NCBI RefSeq assembly: GCF_000422965.1
Contig: NZ_AUHB01000020.1
Coordinates: 1 to 64,000 of the forward strand
Length of the DNA: 64,000 nucleotides
Source: Pleomorphomonas oryzae DSM 16300
Lineage (GTDB): Bacteria > Pseudomonadota > Alphaproteobacteria > Rhizobiales > Pleomorphomonadaceae
Direction of reading: 5' to 3'
Below are positions 34,229 through 42,684 of this stretch, one piece after another; the first letter of the stretch is position 1, and the number at the start of each line of letters is the position of its first letter. A model generated the notes under the pieces. That model had not been told where the DNA came from. It ran no database searches and saw only the letters and a program-made list of their open reading frames with translations. The position numbers and the translations under genes were made by a program.

Positions 34229-34585
34229 TTAGCCACCTTTCCGGCGCTGGAGGATGAGCTCCTTACCGGCCGCAATCGGCACCCTGTCAATGGCATCGCT
34301 GACAGCCTGAAGCCTTTCGGGAGGTATGTCGCGCAAATACACTTTCTTTGCGATGGCTTGTTCCCGCGCGCAGGGGCCTTTGGCAATGGCGGCGGCAATC
34401 TTGGCCGGATCTGTCACGCCGTCATCGAACTTGGGGATATTTCTCTCGAAGCATTCCGACACGCGCGCGACGCTTGCCGATTCTTCCGGCGTGCTTGTGT
34501 ATGACGGGTGGGGCGTCGTGTTGCAGCCGGCCATTCCAACAAGAAGAGAGACAATGCCCATTATTTTCAAAGCGCGCGCGGTCAC
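34229..34585 (-). CDS. Phage-region lipoprotein, family member 4
   Basis: From GTG 34585: 118 residues with the same 20-residue signal peptide and Cys at 21 (MTARALKIMGIVSLLVGMAG). Family motifs follow: SASVARVSECFERNIPKFDD, DPAKIAAAIAKGPCAREQ. It is separated from the other three members by the SDR/MarR/HNH genes, so the family was dispersed by insertions or duplicated by recombination. Outer-membrane or periplasmic location; role unknown. Confidence 0.7.
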   Translation of the reverse strand: MTARALKIMGIVSLLVGMAGCNTTPHPSYTSTPEESASVARVSECFERNIPKFDDGVTDPAKIAAAIAKGPCAREQAIAKKVYLRDIPPERLQAVSDAIDRVPIAAGKELILQRRKGG

Positions 34586-34622
34586 GATGAGAATTCCCCC
34601 AGCCCGATTTTATCAATAGCGA

Positions 34623-34651
34623 CCATATCGCGCATGGTGCGAGTCAGCAAT
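34623..34651 (-). promoter_or_regulatory. Cargo-gene promoter for lipoprotein 4
   Basis: Minus strand: TTGCTG (34646-34651), 17 bases, TATGGT (34623-34628), with TTGTAT just upstream; the same architecture as the promoters at 31048 and 31607. Confidence 0.6.
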
Positions 34652-34707
34652 GGAATACAACCTCAATTGCCCGCTACGGTAGAGTTGAAAGAGAGCGTTT
34701 CCAGGCG

Positions 34708-34872
34708 AGCCTTATATCGGCGGCTCGCCCTATTCTGCCCGAGGTCCTCTGCCTGCGCAGAGGAAGACAATCTATAAAGACGCTATCCGACTGGCCCGCC
34801 CATATAAATCTGTCTTCCTCTGCGCAGGCAGAGGATCTCGGGACAAGAAGACGAAGGGTAGATATCGCGCTC
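34708..34872. repeat. Palindromic element, full copy
   Basis: Positions 34735-34769 and 34811-34845 are near-perfect 35-base inverted arms with a 41-base loop, identical in sequence to the 11.5 kb copy except for a few changes. It lies between lipoprotein 4 and the TetR gene. Confidence 0.85.
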
Positions 34873-34874
34873 TT

Positions 34875-35489
34875 CTATCCCCTCAGCCCCCGGCACGTCG
34901 CCCGCACCAGCCATTCGATCTGCCCTTCCAGCGCCGTCAGCGGCACCGCCACCAGTCTTTCCTCCAGCCCCAGGGTGACGATGCCGTGGACGGCGGCGAA
35001 GAGGGTGCGGGCGGCGAGGGTCTGGCGGGGCTCGTCCATGTTGGGGACGAGGAGGGCGAGGGGGGCGGCGACGTGGGGGAAGAGGCGGAGCTGGTCGTCG
35101 GCGGCCCAGGCGGGCAGGGCGGTTCCCTCGGCGAGGTGAAGTTCGAACAGGGTGCGCCATAACAGGAGGTTGTCGCGCGCGAAATGCAGGTAGGCGTGGG
35201 CGATGGCGACGAGGCGATTGACCGCGTCGTCCTTTGTCTCAAGCGGCAGCGCATCGGAGGTGGCGGTCAGCGCCTCGCCGAGGCGGCCGAGGGTGCGGGA
35301 GGAAACGCGCAGCAGGAGTTCGTCGAGATCGGCGACGATGTTGTAGAGGCCGCCCAAGGCGATGCCGATGTCGGCGGCAAGGTCGCGCGCCCTGAGGCTT
35401 GCCGCGCCCCCCTGGGCAATGCGGCGCTCGGCGGCGTCGATCAGGGCGGTGAGCTGGGCCTGGCGCCGTTCGGAGAGGGGGGCGTTCAT
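34875..35489 (-). CDS. TetR-family regulator
   Basis: Start at ATG 35489 with the HTH near the N-terminus (SLRARDLAADIGIALGGLYN, then IVADLDELLLRV). The 204-residue length and the closing ligand domain (WRTLFELHLAEGTALPAWAA; a TetR_C-type end) fit the family. It is divergent from the Aas-type gene and separated from it by three copies of a TGAAC-N(3-5)-GTTCA operator. It is very likely a repressor of that gene and itself, perhaps sensing an acyl compound. Confidence 0.9.
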   Translation of the reverse strand: MNAPLSERRQAQLTALIDAAERRIAQGGAASLRARDLAADIGIALGGLYNIVADLDELLLRVSSRTLGRLGEALTATSDALPLETKDDAVNRLVAIAHAYLHFARDNLLLWRTLFELHLAEGTALPAWAADDQLRLFPHVAAPLALLVPNMDEPRQTLAARTLFAAVHGIVTLGLEERLVAVPLTALEGQIEWLVRATCRGLRG

Positions 35490-35516
35490 GGTCGTTTGCC
35501 TCGTTCGTGCAGGATT

Positions 35517-35587
35517 TGAACGATGTTCATTTTTGCGTTGAACAGCGTTCAAATCTCTGCTATCGATATTCCATGAACGATGTTCAT
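35517..35587. promoter_or_regulatory. Triple TetR operator (TGAAC...GTTCA)
   Basis: Three inverted repeats: TGAACGATGTTCA (35517-35529), TTGAACAGCGTTCAA (35538-35552) and ATGAACGATGTTCAT (35573-35587), all between the TetR and Aas-type genes. The first and third share the same core. Confidence 0.8.
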
Positions 35588-35705
35588 AGCACGGAGGCGA
35601 GGCGGGGTGAAGGGTGAGGACAGATGGTATCCCATCGGTCATTTGCGTTTCCCCTGCCGATCCGCTTCCCTGTCTCCCATGGCCGTTGCCCCCTCAGGAG
35701 GTCCC

Positions 35706-38700
35706 ATGAGCAAGTCGCTCCTCATTCAGCGCCGGTTCGGGCCGCTGTTCCTCGTGCAGTTCTTCTCGGCCTTCAACGACAATTTCCTGAAGAACGCCCT
35801 GGTGTTCACCATCCTGTTCCAGATGGGCGTCGCCGGCGGCGAAGCGCTGGTGACGATCGCCACCGGCATATTGATGCTGCCCTTCATCTTCCTGTCGGGC
35901 CTCGGCGGGCAGCTCGCCGACCGCTATGACAAGGCGCGCGTCGCCGGCTGGCTGAAGCTCGTCGAGATCGCCATCGCCGGCCTGGCGGTGCTGGGGTTTG
36001 CCATCCAGTCGATCACCGTGCTGATGACGGCGCTGGTGCTGTTCGGGGTGATCTCCTCGCTGTTCGGGCCGATCAAATACGGCATCCTGCCCGACCTGCT
36101 GGCGCCTTCCGAGCTGCCGCGCGGCAACGCGCTGGTGGAAGGGGCGACCTTCATCGCCATTCTCACCGGCACTTATGCCGGCGGTTTTGCCACCGGCGCC
36201 CATGGCGGGCCCATCGTGTTCGGCATCGCCATGATGACGCTGGCCGTCGGCAGCTGGATCGCCGCGCTCTACGTGCCCAAGGTGGGCGCCGCCGCACCGG
36301 AGACGGTGGTCGATCCCAACGTTGCCCGCTCCACTGTGCGGCTGATCGGCGAACTCTGGACCGATGCGCGGCTCTGGCGCACCGGCGTGATGGTCAGCCT
36401 GTTCTGGCTATTCGGCGTGGTGGCGATGGCGCTGATGCCGACCTTCGTGAAAGACATTCTCGGCGGCCGCGAGGCGGCTGTGTCGGCCTATCTGACGGTG
36501 TTCGCGGTGTCGATCGCCGTGGGTTCGGCGCTGGGCGCCTGGCTGTCGGCCGGCCGCATCGTGCTGCTGCCGGTGCCGGTGGCCTCCGTCGCCATCGGCC
36601 TTGCGGCGCTCGATCTCGCCTGGACACTGTCCGGCCACGCCCCCGCGCCGGCCACCGATAGCCTTGCCGAATTCTTCGGCCACCCCGGGGCCATTCACGC
36701 GGCCATCGACCTCGCGGCGCTGGCGATTGCCGGCGGCGTGTTCATCGTGCCGTCGTTCGCCGCCGCCCAGCACTGGGCGCCGGTGGAGCGGCGCGCCCGG
36801 GTGGTCGGCGCCATCAATGCGTTGACGGCCCTGTTCATGGTGGCAGGCGCCGGCACGGTGGCGGTGGCGCAGGCGCTGGGTGCCACGGTGCCGATGGTGC
36901 TGGTGGCCCTCGGCCTGTTCGCCTTCGGTTCGGCCGTCTGGATCTTCAAGGTGCTGCCGACCAACCCGCTCAGCGACTTCGTCTCCATCCTGCTGCGCGC
37001 CGTGTTCCGCATGGAGGTGACCGGCCTCAAGAACGTGCCGCCGGCCGGCGAGGGCGCCATCGTGGCGCTCAATCACACGAGCTTCCTCGACGCGGTGGTC
37101 GCCGTCTCCCTGCTCGACCGCGACCCGGTGTTCGCCATCGACCACACCATCGCCGAGGCGTGGTGGGTGAAGCCCTTCCTGCGCTTTACCCGCGCCATGC
37201 CGCTTGACCCGACCAAGCCGCTGGCCACGCGCGCGCTGATCGCCGCCGCCAGGGACGGTGAGACGCTGATCATCTTCCCCGAGGGACGGATCACCGTCAC
37301 CGGCACGCTGATGAAGGTCTATGACGGCGTCGGCCTGATCGCCGACAAGGCCGGCGTGCCCATCGTGCCGGTGCGCCTCGCGGGCCTGGAGTCGACGGTT
37401 TTCAGCCGGTTGAATTCGATGCAGGTGAAGCGCCGCTGGTTCCCCAAGGTGACGGTGACCATCACCGAGCCGGTGCGGCTGACGCTGCCCGAACCCCTCA
37501 AGGGCAAGCTGCGCCGGCAGGCGGCCGGCAACGCGCTCTACGGCATCATGTCGGACATGATGTTCCGCACCACCGACACCGACCTCACCATCTTCGAGGC
37601 GATGGTGGGTGCCGCCCGCCAGCATGGCGCCGGGCGCCGGGCGGTGAGCGATCCGGTGGGCGGCAAGCTCAGCTATCGTCGCATGCTGATGGGGGCGCGC
37701 ATTCTCGGCCGCAAGCTCTCCCCGCTGGCCACGCCGGGCGAGACGGTGGCGCTGATGGTGCCCAACGCGGTGGGTGGCGCGGTGACCTTCCTCGGCCTGC
37801 AATCGGCAGGGCGGGTGCCGGCGATGATCAACTTCACGGCCGGCGCCGCCAACATCCTGGCCGCCTGCACGGCCTCCAAGGCCAAGGTGTTCGTCACCTC
37901 GCGCGTCTTCGTGGAGAAAGGGCGGCTGGAGCCGCTGATCGCCGCCATCGAGGGCAAGATCAGGATCGTCTGGCTGGAGGATGTCAGGGCCACGGTGACG
38001 CGGCTCGACAAGCTCGATGCCTTCCTCAACTGGCCGCACCGGCTGGTGAAGACCGGGCCGGACGATGCGGCGGCCATCCTGTTCACTTCGGGATCGGAGG
38101 GGACGCCGAAGGGCGTGGTGCTCAGCCATCGCAACATTCTCGCCAACGTGGCGCAGGTGGCGGCGCGCATCGACTTCTCGCGCACCGACACGGCCTTCAA
38201 CGCGCTGCCGATCTTCCACTCGTTCGGCCTCAGCGCCGGGCTGATCCTGCCGCTGGTCTCCGGCGTGCCGGTGTTCCTCTACCCGACGCCGCTGCACTAC
38301 CGGATCATCCCGGAGCTGGTCTACCAGACCAACGCCACCGTGCTGTTCGGCACCGACACCTTCCTCAACGGCTATGGCCGCATGGCGCACCCCTACGACT
38401 TCCGCTCACTGCGCCTGTTGGTGGCCGGCGCCGAGGCGGTGAAGGAGGCGACGCGCAAGCTCTACGCCGAGAAGTTCGGCCTGCGCATCTTCGAGGGCTA
38501 TGGCGTGACCGAGACGGCGCCGGTGCTGGCGCTCAACACGCCGATGCACAACCGGGCCGGCACGGTGGGGCGCCTGCTGCCGGGCGTCGAGCACAAGCTG
38601 GAGGCGGTGGAGGGCATCGAAACAGGCGGACGCCTGCACGTGCGCGGGCCCAACGTGATGCTCGGCTATCTCCGGGTGGAGAACCCCGGCGTGCTCGAGG

Positions 38701-39104
38701 CGCCCGAGGGCGGCTGGCACGACACCGGCGACATCGTGGCGCTCGACGACGATGGCTTCGTCGCCATCAAGGGCCGCGCCAAGCGCTTCGCCAAGATCGG
38801 CGGCGAGATGGTGTCGCTGGCCGCCATCGATGCGCTGGCGACCCAGTGCTGGCCGGACGCGATGTCAGCCGCCGCCAGCGTGCCGGATGCCAGGAAGGGC
38901 GAGCGCATCATCCTGGCGACCGACAAGAAGGACGCCACTCGCGATGGCTTCATGGCGTTTGCGCGCGAGCGTGGGGCGACGGAGCTGATGATGCCGAGCG
39001 AGGTGCTGGTGGTGCCGGCGCTGCCGCTGCTTGGTTCGGGCAAGACGGACTTTGCGGGGCTGAACAAGCTGGTGAAGGAGAAGGTGGCGGTCGTGGCGGC
39101 GTAG
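35706..39104 (+). CDS. aas: Acyl-[ACP]-phospholipid O-acyltransferase/acyl-ACP synthetase fused to MFS-type lysophospholipid transporter
   Basis: The start is ATG 35706 after AGGAGGTC. Three parts make up the 1132 residues. An LplT/MFS domain (about 1-420) opens QFFSAFNDNFLKNALVF. A PlsC acyltransferase has the HX4D motif NHTSFLDAVV near residue 455 and FPEGRITVTG. An AMP-binding synthetase domain has TSGSEGTPKGVVLSH near residue 792 and GYGVTETAPVLALN. The fusion imports lysophospholipid and re-acylates it. In E. coli the transporter (LplT) and Aas are separate. Divergent TetR and three operators suggest inducible expression. It lies within the phage region but has ordinary host codon use. 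Confidence 0.92.
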   Translation: MSKSLLIQRRFGPLFLVQFFSAFNDNFLKNALVFTILFQMGVAGGEALVTIATGILMLPFIFLSGLGGQLADRYDKARVAGWLKLVEIAIAGLAVLGFAIQSITVLMTALVLFGVISSLFGPIKYGILPDLLAPSELPRGNALVEGATFIAILTGTYAGGFATGAHGGPIVFGIAMMTLAVGSWIAALYVPKVGAAAPETVVDPNVARSTVRLIGELWTDARLWRTGVMVSLFWLFGVVAMALMPTFVKDILGGREAAVSAYLTVFAVSIAVGSALGAWLSAGRIVLLPVPVASVAIGLAALDLAWTLSGHAPAPATDSLAEFFGHPGAIHAAIDLAALAIAGGVFIVPSFAAAQHWAPVERRARVVGAINALTALFMVAGAGTVAVAQALGATVPMVLVALGLFAFGSAVWIFKVLPTNPLSDFVSILLRAVFRMEVTGLKNVPPAGEGAIVALNHTSFLDAVVAVSLLDRDPVFAIDHTIAEAWWVKPFLRFTRAMPLDPTKPLATRALIAAARDGETLIIFPEGRITVTGTLMKVYDGVGLIADKAGVPIVPVRLAGLESTVFSRLNSMQVKRRWFPKVTVTITEPVRLTLPEPLKGKLRRQAAGNALYGIMSDMMFRTTDTDLTIFEAMVGAARQHGAGRRAVSDPVGGKLSYRRMLMGARILGRKLSPLATPGETVALMVPNAVGGAVTFLGLQSAGRVPAMINFTAGAANILAACTASKAKVFVTSRVFVEKGRLEPLIAAIEGKIRIVWLEDVRATVTRLDKLDAFLNWPHRLVKTGPDDAAAILFTSGSEGTPKGVVLSHRNILANVAQVAARIDFSRTDTAFNALPIFHSFGLSAGLILPLVSGVPVFLYPTPLHYRIIPELVYQTNATVLFGTDTFLNGYGRMAHPYDFRSLRLLVAGAEAVKEATRKLYAEKFGLRIFEGYGVTETAPVLALNTPMHNRAGTVGRLLPGVEHKLEAVEGIETGGRLHVRGPNVMLGYLRVENPGVLEAPEGGWHDTGDIVALDDDGFVAIKGRAKRFAKIGGEMVSLAAIDALATQCWPDAMSAAASVPDARKGERIILATDKKDATRDGFMAFARERGATELMMPSEVLVVPALPLLGSGKTDFAGLNKLVKEKVAVVAA

Positions 39105-39147
39105 TCGCCGGGAAGCTGCAGCTGAATCGATAGGGGCTCCGGGGCGC

Positions 39148-39345
39148 CTGATAGTGCCCTCGGAGCCCTCTCGTCCTGAGGTCTTCGCCTTCGTGAGGAT
39201 GACAGGAAATTGATATAAAACAGATAATTACTGCCTAGCTCGCCGCTCCGGTTGCCGCCCTGATTTCACTGCCATCATGCTGTCATCCTAGCGGAGATCA
39301 GGACCTCAGGCAGGATAAAGCGAGCGGTTGATATAGGGTTTCTGA
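39148..39345. repeat. Palindromic element, diverged full copy
   Basis: The left arm (CTGATAGTGCCCTCGGAGCC, TCGTCCTGAGGTCTTCGCC plus REP core TTCGTGAGGATGACAG) and the right arm (AGGACCTCAGGCAGGATAAA, GCGAGCGGTTGATATAGGG) surround about 100 bases. It separates the aas gene from the cargo gene. Confidence 0.6.
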
Positions 39346-39351
39346 CAGGAA

Positions 39352-39693
39352 CTAGTGCATCATGTGCCCGACATAAGCGAGATAGTCCCAAATCAGCATG
39401 ACGACGATGCCGGTTCCGAGCCCAGCCGTCGGCACCCCCGCTGGTCGGCTGAGCCGGATGATCGCGAAAAAGAGCAGCGAAATGAGGAACGGCAGCAGTA
39501 CATATGCCAACTGGGCGCCGATGAAATGCGCTGTTCCGAAGCGATCGCTCGGATCTATGTGTTGCCCGGTTGCTATCGCTAGCACCACGCTTAGGGCGAT
39601 AGACACGGCGAGCAGAATGAGGATGCACTTGCCCAGGCCGCTACCCTTTGACGCTGCGGCCTGCTGAGCCGCCTCTTGCGTACTATTCTGCAT
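39352..39693 (-). CDS. Small cargo membrane protein, copy 1
   Basis: The 113 residues have an Ala/Gln-rich start and three hydrophobic segments (KCILILLAVSIALSVVLAIA; LAYVLLPFLISLLFFAIIRL; LGTGIVVMLIWDYLAYVGHM). The end (FF.I.R..R....PTAGL.TGIV..LIW) matches the product at 42681. It lies antisense to the late genes beside a truncated gp15-like start. No family recognised; membrane location is clear. It is probably phage cargo. Confidence 0.6.
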   Translation of the reverse strand: MQNSTQEAAQQAAASKGSGLGKCILILLAVSIALSVVLAIATGQHIDPSDRFGTAHFIGAQLAYVLLPFLISLLFFAIIRLSRPAGVPTAGLGTGIVVMLIWDYLAYVGHMMH

Positions 39694-39770
39694 TTTCCAT
39701 CCTCGTTTCGATCAGCGTTTGCCAACTCCGCCCGATCACAGGGCGAGTCGGTACCGGATTGCAACCTGAT

Positions 39771-39850
39771 CTAGAGTCTCGGTGAATACTGAGGGGGGCG
39801 GACGCCGTCCACACCACCAGGGAACCCTCAAATCCTTGGCGTCGGACCGC
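39771..39850 (+). promoter_or_regulatory. Late-gene leader repeat, copy 1
   Basis: CTAGAGTCTCGGTGAATACT (39771 onward) followed by ACACCACCAGGGAACCCTCA (39811 onward) and AAATCCTTGGCGTC. The same blocks precede the gp15-like (40532) and gp16-like (43237, 43323) genes. It is probably a phage promoter or translated-leader module. Confidence 0.5.
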
Positions 39851-39886
39851 TCGGGCGTCTTGGCGCGCGAGCGATGCGAGGACCAG

Positions 39887-39988
39887 ATGCCCGTTGTACC
39901 GGGCTATGAATGCCCTGACAGCCGCCTCCATCCCAGCCTGAACCTTCGCAACAATACCCGCGCCACCGGCGAGCTGGCGCGGGAATAG
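39887..39988 (+). pseudogene. Truncated copy of the gp15-like gene start (33 codons)
   Basis: MPVVPGYECPDSRLHPSLN and LRNNTRATGELARE end in a stop at 39986-39988. They match the first 30 residues of the protein starting at 40621 (MPVVPTYEDRGIHLDPGLNF). The GCGAGGACCAG ribosome site is the same in both. It is a duplicated 5' end, not a functional gene. Confidence 0.7.
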
Positions 39989-40069
39989 CGGTCGTTTCGG
40001 CGGGCGCTGGCTTACGCAAGTCAGAACCTGCCGAACCGGCGTTCGGCTCGTGATCCGGCCTACTTGCCG

Positions 40070-40351
40070 TTACCGTCTTTTGAAGCCGCTGGCATAGGGA
40101 TCGTAATTGTAGGTCGTTGAGCCGTGGCCGTAGGTGTATTCGGTGGTGGAGCCGTACATATTTTCGTGTGTCTGGGAATAGGGCACGCCGTTGCGATAGG
40201 TGGTGTAGCCGAAGCCGAGGTTTTGTTCGGTCACATAGGTGTTGCCGTGGGAATCCGTGCGGCAGGGGCTGGTGATCAGCGCGCAATCGGCATGGGCCGG
40301 CCCCGCCAGGAGCACGACCAGCGCGGCGAGCGAAAAAGTCTTTGAAGTCAT
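40070..40351 (-). CDS. Small secreted protein (93 aa)
   Basis: ATG 40351 gives a clear signal peptide (TSKTFSLAALVVLLAGPAHA, cleavage before DC). The mature 70 residues are Tyr/Gly/Thr-rich, with short repeats (GFGYTTYRNGVPYSQTHENM; YGSTTEYTYGHGSTTYNY) and two Cys near the start. The composition resembles extracellular or cell-wall-associated peptides. Antisense to the late genes and close to the gp15-like start, it is likely cargo. No family recognised. Confidence 0.6.
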   Translation of the reverse strand: MTSKTFSLAALVVLLAGPAHADCALITSPCRTDSHGNTYVTEQNLGFGYTTYRNGVPYSQTHENMYGSTTEYTYGHGSTTYNYDPYASGFKRR

Positions 40352-40531
40352 GATGATCGTCCCATCGTGAGGGCGGGAATGCGTCTGCGGCTGAAATGGC
40401 CTTGCAAAGGTCGCCCCGCCGTGTTCTTTATATGTTCTATTCCGCTCGCTATCAATAGGCGAATTCTCTCGGTCTGCAATCTTTGGTAGAATTTGGTAAA
40501 TGCCCGGGCTCCTGGGCAGGCGCTTCTCTCC

Positions 40532-40570
40532 ACACCACCACGGAAACCCCAAATCCTTAGCGTCGGGCCG
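40532..40570 (+). promoter_or_regulatory. Late-gene leader repeat, copy 2
   Basis: ACACCACCACGGAAACCCCA then AATCCTTAGCGTCGG, about 50 bases before the gp15-like start. It matches copies 1 and 3. Confidence 0.5.
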
Positions 40571-40620
40571 ACAGCGTCGGACGGTTAAGCGTCCTGGCGC
40601 GCGAGCGATGCGAGGACCAG

Positions 40621-42684
40621 ATGCCCGTTGTGCCAACCTATGAAGACCGAGGCATTCACCTCGATCCCGGCCTCAATTTCCGCGACAACATTCACGCCAC
40701 CGGCGAGATGTTCGGCTCGCAGGTGGGCGAGGCGATGGGGAAGGCCGGGCAGGGCCTCGTCGACGTGGGCAAGGCGGTGGCCGAGGTGAAGGAGCTGGAC
40801 GACACCAACACGGCAAAGGACAGCAGCAACAACACCCTGGGCGGCTTTCGCGACGCCACATATGGCAAGAACGGCTATATGAACACCACTGGCCGCGCGG
40901 CGGTGGAGGGGCTGGACGCCTACAGAAAGAACCTGTTGCAGTTGGCGCAGGATGGAGCCAAGGGTCTGTCGCCTCTGGCGGCAAGGAAATACTGGGACTC
41001 CACCAACGTATCGATCAACAGCCTGATGGACGAAGCCTACAAGCACGCCATGCAGGAGCGCAAAACCTGGACCGTCCAAACCAGCAAAGCGCGCGTCGAT
41101 ACGTTCCGTGAAAATGCTGCGGCGAGCTGGGGCACACCCAACGACGAGAAGCTGGACGTGATCGCTGCTTTCACGGAGTACCAGCACTTAGGGAACCTCC
41201 TGGATTGGAACAAGGATGATTTGGCGGCCCAATCGGCGGCTCTGATTTCGGACGTTCATGAGGATAAAATCCGCAGGAAGGCCGAGACCGATCCCAGTGG
41301 AGCCGAGGCCGATATCGAGACCAACGGGGATTTTCTGCTTCCGGAGGCCCGGGACAGGTTGAAGGCCACCGTCGGCAAGGCAGCTGACGATGAGAGGACG
41401 CTTCAAAGCGCCATGGCTTTCGCGGCCGGACCGCGGGTGCCGAGCGAAAGGCCGCCGACTCTTGGCACATCGGACGGAGCGCCGGCTGCGGGCCCGACGC
41501 GGCAGAAAGGCTTCCTGCTCCACCACACGGCCAGCACCAACGCTTCGGCGGTGCTCAACCTCGACAATCCCTTTGCCACCAACCTCGCCGCCATGATCGA
41601 GGATGCGCCGACCAAGGTCCGCGATGGCCTCAGCATCGCCTTTCGCAACGGTGCCGACACCATGCATGGCGAGGGGCGGGCGGTCGATCTCACCTACCAT
41701 GGCGGCGGCATCGATCAGGCACCGGCCGACGTGCAAGACTGGCTGCGGCGCAACGCCGGTTCCTATGGCCTCAGCCTGCCGATCGGCGGGGGATCGGGCG
41801 GCTCGGTGGTGGCCAGCACCGACGGCGTGGCGGCGCGGGCGCTGCGGCCGTCGGCGGAAGCCATCGACAAGCACCTCAAAGCCATCGACGATCCGAGCCG
41901 GCGGGACATTGCCCGGCTGGCGATCATGACCACGTTGGCCCAGCAAAGCCAGCAGGAGCAGCAGCAGCAACAGGCGGCCAAGGCCGAGCTTTGGCGGCAG
42001 GTGGAGGCCGGTGCGGTGCCCGACGCGCTGCCCTACACCATCCGGCAGGCGGCCGGCAGCAGCTCCATGACGGTGGCGCGCAACTATGTCAGCAAGGCAC
42101 AGTTCGCTCCCATCGTCAGCGACGATGTGCTGTTGCGCGACATGCGCCTGTTCGCCGCCGTGCGGCCGGAGGATTTCTCGCGGCTGAATCTCAACGACTA
42201 TCGTGACCGCCTGGGAAAATCCGACCTCAAGGCGCTGGCCGAGACCCAGTCGACCATCGGCCAGGACAGCCGCAAGGCGCGCGATGAGGGCGCCGAGCTG
42301 AAAGATGCCTTCGACATGGCGAGGACGCGGCTGGTAAACGCCGGTGCGCTGCCGCCCAGCGGCGAGGAAACCGCCGACCAGCGCCAGTTGCTGGCCCAGG
42401 CGCAGAACGCCGTCTATACCGGCCTCGCCGACTTCAGGGCGGCCAACCCCAAGGCCCGGCCGACCCCATCCGACATCTACAAGTCGGTCGACCGGTTCGT
42501 CATGCCCTATTACCTGCCGCAACTGGGGCCGAGGCGCCCCAAGCCGAACGTCAAGCTCTCCGACATCTCACCGGATCTGCGCACGAGTATTACACAGCAG
42601 CTCGCCATGGAGCTCGACCGCAAGCCGACGGATGGCGAGGTGGCGCGGGAATATGCGGCGTTCAGGCAGTCGCAGTTCGTTTAG
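40621..42684 (+). CDS. T7 gp15-like internal virion protein with M15-type peptidase motif
   Basis: Start ATG 40621 after GAGGACCAG. The 687-residue protein is mostly alpha-helical, with the RDNIHATGEMFGSQVGEAMG opening seen in podoviral core proteins. Near residues 290-385 is a compact module: FLLHHTASTNASAVL, then HGEGRAVDLTYHGGGIDQAP and WLRRNAGSYGLSLPI. HxxGxAVDL plus the NAGSYGL region recalls M15 D-Ala-D-Ala peptidases, so it may cut peptidoglycan during DNA entry. LHHT recalls amidases. The C-terminal half is helical scaffold. Position matches gp15. Confidence 0.65.
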   Translation: MPVVPTYEDRGIHLDPGLNFRDNIHATGEMFGSQVGEAMGKAGQGLVDVGKAVAEVKELDDTNTAKDSSNNTLGGFRDATYGKNGYMNTTGRAAVEGLDAYRKNLLQLAQDGAKGLSPLAARKYWDSTNVSINSLMDEAYKHAMQERKTWTVQTSKARVDTFRENAAASWGTPNDEKLDVIAAFTEYQHLGNLLDWNKDDLAAQSAALISDVHEDKIRRKAETDPSGAEADIETNGDFLLPEARDRLKATVGKAADDERTLQSAMAFAAGPRVPSERPPTLGTSDGAPAAGPTRQKGFLLHHTASTNASAVLNLDNPFATNLAAMIEDAPTKVRDGLSIAFRNGADTMHGEGRAVDLTYHGGGIDQAPADVQDWLRRNAGSYGLSLPIGGGSGGSVVASTDGVAARALRPSAEAIDKHLKAIDDPSRRDIARLAIMTTLAQQSQQEQQQQQAAKAELWRQVEAGAVPDALPYTIRQAAGSSSMTVARNYVSKAQFAPIVSDDVLLRDMRLFAAVRPEDFSRLNLNDYRDRLGKSDLKALAETQSTIGQDSRKARDEGAELKDAFDMARTRLVNAGALPPSGEETADQRQLLAQAQNAVYTGLADFRAANPKARPTPSDIYKSVDRFVMPYYLPQLGPRRPKPNVKLSDISPDLRTSITQQLAMELDRKPTDGEVAREYAAFRQSQFV

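Noticed and set aside
36408-38390. 660-codon minus-strand frame opposite aas
   Set aside because: Shadow of the aas fusion; composition dominated by H, R, G and Q, with no motifs.
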